Source: Bufo bufo
Taxonomy: Eukaryota; Chordata; Amphibia; Anura; Bufonidae
Assembly (NCBI RefSeq): GCF_905171765.1
Contig: NC_053390.1
Span: 581,028,471 to 581,092,470, forward strand
DNA: 64,000 bases
Direction: 5' to 3'
Positions 56,017-64,000 of the stretch are shown here, piece after piece; the stretch's first letter is position 1, and each line of letters begins with the position of its first letter. Made by a program: the position numbers and the translations under genes. Below the pieces are notes generated by a model. It was not told the origin of the DNA, made no database searches, and was given only the letters and a program-made list of their open reading frames with translations.

Positions 56017-57752
56017 CATGGGCGTCCGCAGGGAGGGGCAAGGGGGGGCAAGCGCCCCCCCCTGGGGCCAGCGAGCTGCTCAGAAGTGGGGGGGGGGGGG
56101 CGGCGGTGGGGCACAGGGAAATGAACGCTTCCATTGTGGAAGCGTTCATCTCCATAGTCATCTGTATCGCTGTCCTCAGGACAGCGATACAGATGACTGT
56201 GCTGAGGCAGGGGAGGGAGAGGCGTGTCCCTTTCCCTTCCTCTGATAGGCTGCAGGCACTAGGGGGGGCTGTCATTACTGGCACAAGGGGGGGCTGTCAT
56301 TACTGGCACATAATGAGGGGCTGTCATTACTGGCACATAATGGGGGGCTGTCATTACTGGCACATAATGGGGGGCTGTCATTACTGCCACATAAAGGGGG
56401 GGGGGCTGTCATTACTGGCACATAATGGGGGGCTGTCATTACTGGCACATAATGGGGGGCTGTCATTACTGGCACATAATGGGGGGCTGTCATTACTAGC
56501 ACATAATGGGGGCTGTCATTACTGGCACATAATGGGGGGCTGTCATTACTGGCACATAATGGGGGCTGTCATTACTGACACAAGGGGGGGCTGTCATTAC
56601 TGGCACATAATGGGGGGCTGTCATTACTGGCACATAATGGGGGTCTGTCATTACTGGCACATAATAGAGGCTGTCATTACTGGCACAAGGGGGGCTGTCA
56701 TTACTGGCACATGATTGGGGGCTGTTATTACTGGCACATGATGGGGGGGCTGTTATTACTGGCACATGATGGGGGGCTGTTATTACTGGCACATGATGGG
56801 GGGGCTGTTATTACTGGCACATTATTGGACGCACTATAGGGGCATCTACTGAGGCCACAAAGAAGGGGTGTTTTATATGGGGGGCTCTGTACAGTAGAAT
56901 TTTATACTGGGGCACATTATGGTGGGTACTATGAGGAAGGAGGGAGAGGAGTACTAGGGGGTCATCTACGGGGGGCACTAAGAAGAGGTATTTTATACTT
57001 GCAAATTATGGGGGACACTGAGGGCATCTACTGGGGCATTTTATACTGGTACATTATGTGGGGCCCTAGGAGGAAGGGGGAGAGGAGCACTATGGAGGCA
57101 TTTACTGGGGGCACTATATAGGGGTATTTTATACTGGCACATTATGGGGGCAGTATGGGGACATTAGCTCAATTGGGGGCAATACAAGGGGGTATTTTTT
57201 GCACTGTCACATTATAAGGAGAATTATTTCTACTGGGGGGGCATTATGGTGGGCTTTATTACTCCCACATGGTATGACCCCCTAGTAGCAGCACCATCAT
57301 CTCCCTTCTCTGCTATCCCTCTGCCCTTTATCCAAATCCTTATTATGAAATCTTTCTCATTAGGATAAAGCACAACATCAGCTCCACGAGCCCCCCAGCC
57401 AAAGTGTTGAAGTGGTGTCCAAGATCCCCAAGGGTCAAGCCAAGTAATTGTAAGTTTTCATAAGAAATATGTTACACATATAGCCTACACTGTGCCCCAA
57501 AATATACAGTATACCTTTACACTGTGTAGTCTGTTCTATAAGCACCATTGTTTTGTGGCGGCGGACAGAAAATAATCTGGAAGTGCCCCTCCCGAGACCA
57601 GGCTCTGGGTCCGCCACTGCACAGCTCATGCGTTATTATACTTTGTGATAATGAATATGCCCCTCCCCTTCATTACATTCTCAGAAACAAGCAGAGCATG
57701 GATGTCAATAAAATTATGCCCCCCCCTGGAAAAATATCTGCGGACGCCCATG
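56017..57752. mobile_element. Non-autonomous hAT element C
   Basis: CATGGGCGTCCGCAG at left, CTGCGGACGCCCATG at right: 15-bp perfect inverted ends with an 8-bp duplication. Interior has an inverted repeat near 56130-56195 (ATGAACGCTTCC with GGAAGCGTTCAT; GTCATCTGTATCGCTGTCCT with its mirror) and a tandem array. The segment 57540-57752 is near-gene-like but no motif is seen. No transposase. Confidence 0.92.
56262..56826. repeat. ~27-bp tandem array in hAT C
   Basis: About 21 units of GGGGGGCTGTCATTACTGGC plus ACATAAT, with G-run length variation and CACAAG or CACATGAT variants. Looser relatives (GGCACATTATGGGG) continue to about 57260. Open frames on both strands are repeat products. Confidence 0.95.
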
Positions 57753-58526
57753 TCAGGGCTATGTTTAATAGTGAAAGTAAGAGCATGTCCACATGCACAA
57801 TGCGAAGGGAACTCAAGGGATTGGAACTGAACAGCTCTGTAGCCGTAAGAAAACCACTAATCAGTGAGGCAAACCAGAAAAAAAGGCTTCAATTTGCTAG
57901 GGAGCATAAAGATTGGACTCTGGAACAATGGAAGAAGGTCATGTGGTCTGGTGAGTCCAGATGGGCGCATCAGGGTAAGAAGAGAGGCAGATGAAGTGAT
58001 GCACCCATCATGCCTAGTGCCTACTGTACAAGCCTGTGGGGGCAGTGCTATGATCTAGGGTTGCTGCAGTTGGTCAGGTCTAGGTTCAGCAACAGTATGT
58101 GCTCCAAGAATGAGGACAGCTGACTACCTGAACATACTGAAGGACCAGGTTATTCCATCAATGGATTTTTTCGTCCCTGATGGCACGGGCATATCCCAAG
58201 ATGACAATGCCAGGATTCATTGGGCTCAAATTGTGAAAGAGTGGTTCAGGGAGCATGAGACATCATTTTCACACATGGATTGGCGACCACAGAGTCCAGA
58301 CCTTAACCCCATTGAGAATCTTTGGGATGTGCTGGAGAAGGCTTTGCGCAGCAGTCAGACTCTACCATCATCAATGCAAGATCTTGGTGAAAAGTTAATG
58401 CAACACTGGATGGAAATAAATCTTGTGACATTGCAGAAGCTTATTGAAACAATGCCACAGTGATCAAAGCTAAAGGCGGCCCAACAAAATATTTTTGGTG
58501 GCGACTTTATTTTTGGACGGGAAGTG

Positions 58527-58688
58527 TATATTCAATGGGGAGATAGGATAAAGTCGCTACCAGACACCACTCGTGGTAGTTTATCTTCAGTTAAAACAAA
58601 AGGATTGGTGAAAATTTCACTTTGCCTAATCTTTCTCTCCCCCTACATCATCTGTTGAGAGACATTCTGGAGCTCCTTAAACACGTTA
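58527..58688. repeat. Right half of a dispersed repeat split by Tc1 D
   Basis: TATTCAATGGGGAGATAGG continues the sequence left of Tc1 D (CAGATTGGCTGAATGCATA). The join gives GAATGCATATTCAATG, so both halves belong to one older repeat. Family not assigned. Confidence 0.5.
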
Positions 58689-59088
58689 GGCTAAGTTCAC
58701 ATGAACGTGTGTGATCCGTGGCCGTATTGCGGCCCGCAAATCGCGGCCCGCAATACACGGCCACAGTTCCGTGTGAATTCCGCATCACGGATGCGGACCC
58801 ATTCACTTCAATGGGTCCGCAAATCCGGAATCGCGGAACGGCCGCACGGGACGGGACCCCTCGGAAGCACTACGGAGTGCCTCCGTGGGGTTACGTCCCA
58901 TACTTCCGTTCCGCAAAAAGATAGAACAAGTCCTATCTTTTAGCGGAACGGCCGGATCGCGGACCCATTAAAGTGAATGGGTCCGCGATCCAATGCGGCT
59001 GACCTACGGCCGGCGATCGTGCATTGCGGCCTGCTATTTGCGGGCCGCAGCACAGGCACGGGTCACACACGTTCGTGTGAACTCGGCC
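58689..59088. mobile_element. PIF/Harbinger-type fold-back MITE
   Basis: GGCTAAGTTCACATGAACGTG at left (start shown) and CGTTCGTGTGAACTCGGCC at right, with TTA at 58686-58688 and 59089-59091. Inner blocks GGCCGTATTGCGGCCCGC and ATTGCGGCCTGC pair, and GGACCCATT / AATGGGTCC appear twice. Confidence 0.8.
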
Positions 59089-59091
59089 TTA

Positions 59092-59780
59092 GACTGTCAG
59101 CCAGACCCTGTAGTGATACTGGCAGTGCCTTCAGCCAAGTAATCACAGTTGGCTTCATTCACAATACTAATATGGAAGTTTGTCTTTCAACCAAACCAGT
59201 GGGATGGGGAAACAAAGAGATAAACTATATATGGACAAATGTACTGAGACACACCTCTTAACTCTTTTACCTGACTAGGTTGTATCTCATTTGTCCTTGG
59301 GTGATAATTCAGTAGCCAAGGACATATCTTATAGATGCTTGCTACTGCTACTGGATCTTAGGCTGTGTAGCAGCTAGAGATACTGACCAAGGCTTGTTTT
59401 TAAGCGTTAAAACAAGACCAGATATGGAGATATGGAGAGTTGCAACATTTAGGAATGGCTCCCAGCAAGGGCTGCATATACATTCAGCTCTGATTCACAA
59501 TCTAATTTTAAAGGCTATATCTACCAATTTAGAGCAGCTAGGATTGTGATCTTGGGGTTTTGTTTTAAAACTTAGACTGTCATCTATAAAACAACCAGGC
59601 TCACATCTGTAGCTGCTACATAGTCCAAGATATGCCCTACTAAATCAGCCCTTCCTTTCAGCCAGCTGAGATGTCAGCCAGCCTAGAGGAGGTGGGTAAA
59701 TACTGACTTGCTGCCTGGGGGAGAAAGAGACACACAGAGCCTTCACTTTCTATGTGTAACTATACATGTCTCTACGGGAT
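59092..59780. other. Non-coding stretch, no gene recognised
   Basis: No motif or element end seen. Confidence 0.4.
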
Positions 59781-59784
59781 AAAC

Positions 59785-60130
59785 AACATGGACTCCACAC
59801 AATGGCCCAGTAACAGAGTGGTGAGGATGGCAACCGCATGAGAAGTTTACATAGTGGTCCAGCAAAAGAGTGGAGAGGGTGGCTACTGCATGAGGAGTCC
59901 ACACAATGGCCCAGTCAGAGTGGTGAGGGTGGCAACCGCATGAGGAGTCAACACAGTGGTCCAGATACATAGTGGTTAGGATGGTAACCGCATGAGGAGT
60001 CAACACAATGACCCATTCACAGAGTGGGGAGGGTGGCAACTGCATGAGGAGTCAATATAGTGGCCCAGTCACAGGGTGGTGAGGGTGGCAACTGCATGGG
60101 ACATCAACACAATGGCCTAGTCACAGAGTA
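59785..60130. repeat. ~59-bp tandem repeat, about 6 copies
   Basis: Units contain CACAATGGCCCAGTCACAGA, GTGGTGAGGGTGGCAAC and CGCATGAGGAGTC. Next to a hAT transposase relic, the same layout as the array in hAT B. Confidence 0.9.
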
Positions 60131-60446
60131 TCAGTTGATGAGGATAGAGCCATGATTCGATTTCCTCTAGAAGGACGCGGATCAGTTCCTCCCCAGTGTG
60201 ACGCAGTTTGCCCAGACAAACCAGGTGTAACACAGCATGACACTGTCGTGCTCTACATAGGTGGTATGCTGGAGTAGCACACAGAATTGTGCCTGCAGAG
60301 GAAGCTGAGGATATGTTTGAGGATGAGGAGGTAGATGAGGACATTGGCACAGGACTCACAGCTTGAGACCGTGGAGGCAGCAGTGCTGTCAACTGAACTG
60401 AATTATGTATAAAAGAGCATGAACCTCCTAAAATCTGTAGTATCAA
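60117..60446 (-). pseudogene. hAT transposase fragment
   Basis: One open frame of 109 codons. CHAVLHLVCLGKLRHTGEEL and LLEEIESWLYPHQLILCD align by eye with the same region of the hAT B protein (AILKLICLGHRPHTAQELWR ... WLLPVSLKLGLVVCDN), ending at the conserved Cys-Asp. Preceded by a Ser-rich tract as in hAT B. Fragment only. Confidence 0.65.
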
Positions 60447-60640
60447 GCCGCAATTTCACCCCAATTAAACAATAAAGGATTAACTGATTTATTAATGTAT
60501 AAAAAAAATGTGAACCCCCCAAAATCTGTAGCATGAGGCCACAATTTTACCACCATTAACACGTTCAAGGATTAATGGAATTATCGATGTATCAAAGAAT
60601 GCAAACAACCTAAAATCTGTAGTTATAGATCACTTTTTAA
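60430..60640. repeat. ~105-bp tandem repeat, 2-3 copies
   Basis: AAAATCTGTAG, CACAATTTTACC / GCAATTTCACCCC and AAGGATTAA words repeat in order. Confidence 0.7.
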
Positions 60641-61000
60641 CCCCAATTAGTGCAGCAAGGTGTAATTGAAAAGCTCCTATTCTTTAGACTTTACAATGGT
60701 CCATGCTGTCTCCCAATAGTGTGGATAAATCCTCCCTATTAAATCCTTACACAAACTCTAAGCTGTCCCTGAACCCTCAATAAGTAATATTTTGTAAATA
60801 AAGTCTTTCTCAAACACTGTCCTTATTGCCTTTAACTTTCCAGGCAGGAGGAGATTTTTTAGGGCTGTGACATTACAGGGGCTGGCTATTTGCTGATTGA
60901 CTGTCTGCATGGCATTATGGGTGATCCATCATTCCCGGGCTTTTTTCCTCTTTCAAACATGTGCAGTAGCCATTTTAGAAAAAATTGGATTCGTTACCAC

Positions 61001-61372
61001 TAGAGATGAGCGAATTTCATATTTTGAAATTCGTTCACACTTCGTTTGGTTGTAAAAGGTGAATTGCGTTATGGATTCCGTTACCACGGACCATAACACA
61101 ATTCTATAACGGAATGCATAAATACCTCTAAAGGCATTCCGTTATTCATTCAGTCATAATAGAAGTCTATGGGCTGCAAAACGGATCCGTTATGCAGGGA
61201 GTCCTCTACTGCATAACGAAAACGGGACGGATCCGTTTTGCAGCCCATAGACTTCTATAATGACTAAATGAATAACGGAATGCTTCTAAAGGCATTCCGT
61301 TATGCATTCCGTCATAGAATTGCATTATGGTCTGTGGTAACGGAATCCATAACGCAATTCACCTTTTAAATA
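61001..61372. mobile_element. Fold-back element with TAGAGATGAGCGAA end, right tip missing
   Basis: TAGAGATGAGCGAATTTCAT is a hAT-like end. Arms from about 61055 (AAAGGTGAATTGCGTTATGG) to 61372 (CCATAACGCAATTCACCTTT) are near-perfect complements over ~150 bp. The outer right end expected after the arm is absent, so the copy is truncated. Confidence 0.75.
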
Positions 61373-62407
61373 TACAAATTAGCGGCTCACCTGAGGGACT
61401 CCTATGGACTCGGTGCACTCCTCTGGAATCACCCGAATCCAAATAATAAGATTAAAAATAGTGTTTGAGGGGCACTCAAATATCTGAGAGCTCTGGACAA
61501 CAATGTATATCGTAAAATCAATATTTATTGTACACCACTAAAAATACCATAGAACAAGATGAAATAAAATGTGGAATAAAATGGACTATCGGCACATCAT
61601 ACTGTTGATTTTGGGTAGCTGAATAGCGAATACCACAAATTAATGTAAAATAATATAAGTCCGCTGATAAAACTTCATATAGAGACCGCTGAAAAGTACT
61701 CTGATATAAGAGCAGTAGCTGACATATTTAATACACCTAGTTGTTGCATTCAGAATTATGTGAATTGCTGTGAAATGTCCCAATAGAGCGAACTGATGAA
61801 CAATATGAAATGACAAGTCGTGCCACCTGTTGAAAAAACACTACTTGGAAATGTCCCGTATTAGAGTAGATCTCTAGTTATGAAAATATGTCCATCTCCT
61901 TAGTATCCTGCAATGTCTCCAATCAAACGATACTGAGAATAGTAATGTAGTAAATGTGATACATTACCACCAAATTTGTGGATACATGCGGCGTCTCACG
62001 TGACTTAGGAGTATCCACGTGACCAGAGTGAGCTGCTCTAAGGGGAATTGAGTATTCTGCTAAGATTGAGATTTGCGGACCGGACCTCTGTAGACTTCTG
62101 GATTCAAATGGAGATGTTCAGTTTTGCTTGCATGTGTATTAGCATTTTTATGTATGAAGTATGTTTAATCTGTATACTGTGTTGTGTTTTATCTCTGCCC
62201 TTTTGGGTCCTTAGATTTACTAGTGGGCTGTGATGCACAGCAGTGCCAACTGGGCCCTGGTACAAGAGTTCAGCTTGGGCCCCCCTTCCCTAAGTGCTTT
62301 GTGGCAAGGGGCAGTAAAGCACATAGACTTTCTGCTGCCTGAGGCAAAAATTTAAATGCTTCCCCCATGATGCTAAATGAGTCACATGACCAAGAAGTAT
62401 CACCTAT
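61373..62407. other. Unassigned stretch
   Basis: No gene seen. AT-rich segments such as TATATCGTAAAATCAATATTTATT near 61507 (part) could belong to a Penelope-type terminal repeat, but no hammerhead core was found. Near 62236-62300 a GGGCCC-rich stretch resembles eroded hAT MITE sequence. Confidence 0.35.
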
Positions 62408-64000
62408 TTAACCCCTTAACGCAAAATGCCGTGCATGTACGGCGGGGGATTCATTGCCAGAATGCATTCCGCCGAACATGCACGGCCGACTGATTAAGCG
62501 GGCACCGGAGCGGTGCGCGCCTGATCACTGCAGTTGTCCGGCAGTCCATGGTAGCCGGGACCCTGCTGTATCCACCGACATCGCTGTTTACAGTGATGCC
62601 GGCAGAGTAATCCCTTCTATGCCGCGGTCCGCGCTGACCGCGACATAGAAGTTGTTTCCGGCGGGTGAGGGAGTGCATCGAGTCCCCATGCTGCTGTGGC
62701 AGGGATTCGATGTGTCAGAAGGCAGCCCAATGCCGTCCAGAGGCTGCCCAATGCCTTGCATGGCATCGGGACCTGCCTTCTACGGGTGACGAGGAGATCC
62801 AACCTGGGTCTCCTAGGCAACCTGTTAGTGTATGACTCAATGTCAGGCAATGCATTACAATACAGATGCATTGTAATGCATTGCAGAGGGGATCAGACCC
62901 CCAAAAGTTGAAGTCCCAGAGTGGGACAGAAATAAAGTTTAAAAAAGTGTTTTGAATAAAAAAAATAAGTTTCAAGTTAAAAAAAGAAAAAAAACGCCCC
63001 TTTCCCATGATAAAAAAATAAAATAAAATAGAAAAAAAAAGGAAAAAAATGTACATATAAGGTATTGCCGCGTCCGTAACAACCGGCTCTATAAATATAT
63101 CACATGATCCACCCCGTCCGATAGACACCATAAAAATAAAAACTATGTAAAAATTTTTTTCTCACCTTACATCACTAAAATTGCAACCCCAAGCAATCAA
63201 AAAGGCGTATATCGCAAAAATAGTACCAATCTAACCATCACCTCATCCCGCATCAAATTTGCCCCTACAATCGCCCAAAAAAAATAATAAATGGCTCTGA
63301 CTATGGAGACACTAAAAACATGATTTTTTTTGTTTCAAAAATGCTTTTATTGTGTTAAATGTAAAAAAAATAAACTGTACCAATTAAACCGTCATCTCAT
63401 CCCACAAAAATTATACCCTACCTAATAGAATCGCCCAAAAAAAACAAAACTGTGGCTCTCAGAATATGGTGACACTAAAACATGATTTTTCTTTTGTTTC
63501 AAAAATGATATTAGTTTATAAAACTTAAATAAATGAAAAAAAGTATACATATTAGGTATTGCCGCGTCCATAACAACCTTCTCTATAGAAATATCGCATG
63601 ATTTAACCCCTCAGGTGAACACATAAAAAATAATAATAAAAAGAACGGTGTCAAAAAGCCATTTTGTTAACTTATATCACAAAAAGTGTAATATCAAGAG
63701 ATCAAAAAGTCATATGCAACCCAAAATTGTACCAATCAAACCGTCATCTCATCCCGCGAAAATGATACCCTACCTAAGAGAATCGCCCAAAAAATTTAAA
63801 AACTATGGCTCTCAGACTACGGTGACACTAAAAAGTGATTTTGTTTTTGTTTCGAAAATGATATTAGTGTATAAAACTTAAATAAATAAAAAAAAGTATA
63901 CATATTAGGTATTGCCGCGTCCGTAACAACCTTCTATATAAAAATATCACATGATTTAACCCCTCAGGTGAACACCGTAAAAAATAAAATAAAAACGATG
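62408..64000. mobile_element. TTAA-flanked piggyBac-like element, runs off the window
   Basis: TTAA at 62408-62411 followed by CCCCTTAACGCAAAATGCC. From about 63050, blocks with GGTATTGCCGCGTCCGTAAC, ACCGTCATCTCATCCC, AATCGCCCAAAAAA and GACACTAAAAACATG recur (gccgcgtcc at 63067, 63561, 63914), the style of piggyBac 3' non-coding DNA in inverse orientation. No transposase within the window. Confidence 0.6.

Larger units (their letters stand above)
55729..58463 (+). pseudogene. Tc1 transposase, interrupted (element D)
   Basis: 5' part to 56008 includes GLRTVQRIIKN-type words (GGGTTAAGAACTGTCCAACG) of the DNA-binding region. It is split by a 1.74-kb hAT with an 8-bp duplication. It resumes at 57761 with AMFNSESKSMSTCTMRREL, then EANQKKRLQFAREHKDWTLEQW. 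The first catalytic motif reads VMWSGESRWAH where SDESRF is usual: Asp is Gly and several residues after it are deleted. After stops, the frame from 58110 keeps the second motif [10 protein letters not shown] and the third [13 protein letters not shown]. The C terminus [10 protein letters not shown] ends at 58463. Dead by several lesions. Confidence 0.9.
46888..58526 (+). mobile_element. Tc1-type transposon D, expanded by nested insertions
   Basis: Left end AACTGCCTGTCCAAAAAAAA (CACTGCC expected) and right end GGACGGGAAGTG, with TA at 46886-46887 and 58527-58528; both contain the AGTCGCCAC / GTGGCGACTT word. Only about 1.1 kb is Tc1 sequence (46888-46925, about 55718-56008, 57761-58526). The rest is a piggyBac with its own inserts, a small retroposon-like insert and a hAT. 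Confidence 0.85.
60117..61000 (-). mobile_element. hAT relic, related to the element at 16179
   Basis: Contains a transposase fragment, an ~105-bp tandem repeat (60430-60640) and, inverted at 60840-61000, the terminal region words of the 16179 element (GCATTATGGGTGATC, TTCCCGGGC, GCCATTTTAG). The end itself is replaced by another element at 61001. Confidence 0.6.

Noticed and set aside
55944..56792. Open frames on both strands with HYWHIMGG or NDSPPLCAS repeats
   Set aside because: Products of the 27-bp tandem array in hAT C.

Overview
This window reads as eukaryotic, and most likely anuran amphibian, repeat DNA. It holds no recognisable single-copy host gene, rRNA or functional tRNA gene. 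The basis is the mixture of transposon families: Tc1/mariner, piggyBac with long AT-rich 3' non-coding tracts, hAT elements with internal tandem arrays, Penelope-like elements with GIY-YIG endonuclease, a CR1 LINE, a Gmr1-type Ty3/gypsy element, and many fold-back MITEs with PIF/Harbinger-type (TTA/TAA) or TTAA target duplications. The species cannot be named from sequence alone. Every coding region found belongs to a mobile element and is broken by stops, frameshifts, truncation or insertions.

Region 1-5.3 kb: a perfect-looking palindrome centred on a hammerhead-ribozyme-like core (1-187), a Harbinger-type MITE, a hAT element (1971-4134, 8-bp target duplication) carrying a 31-bp minisatellite and a pair of inverted tRNA-like sequences, then a degenerate minisatellite. 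Region 5.3-11 kb: a solo LTR, two Tc1 elements with TA duplications and dead transposases, and a Tc1 end fragment. Region 11-16 kb: fold-back MITEs and a degenerate minisatellite. Region 16.2-22.1 kb: one 5.9-kb hAT element (8-bp duplication ATTATAAT) that contains a 5'-truncated Penelope-like element with RT and GIY-YIG domains and a hammerhead motif on the minus strand, plus two inverted-repeat elements. Region 22.1-24.6 kb: no identified gene.

Region 24.6-58.5 kb is a nest. The base layer is a Ty3/gypsy element of Gmr1 type, with the unusual order gag(SCAN-like)-protease-integrase-RT-RNase H. It is split by a 15.6-kb Penelope-related insertion (14-bp duplication), which itself carries a LINE tail, a MITE, a Tc1, and a piggyBac that was hit by a hAT MITE and a CR1 LINE. 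It is split again by a 1.8-kb palindromic Penelope-type repeat with another hammerhead motif. Just beyond the start of the 3' LTR lies a Tc1 stretched to 11.6 kb by a piggyBac (holding a hAT with a higher-order tandem array) and by a second hAT (8-bp duplication TCAGGGCT).

Region 58.5-64 kb: another Harbinger-type MITE, a hAT relic with tandem arrays, a fold-back element, an unassigned stretch, and the start of a further TTAA-type (piggyBac-like) element that runs off the window end. No new host system was found. The main interest is the order of nested insertions, the Gmr1 domain order, and the repeated hammerhead motifs at Penelope-type palindromes.
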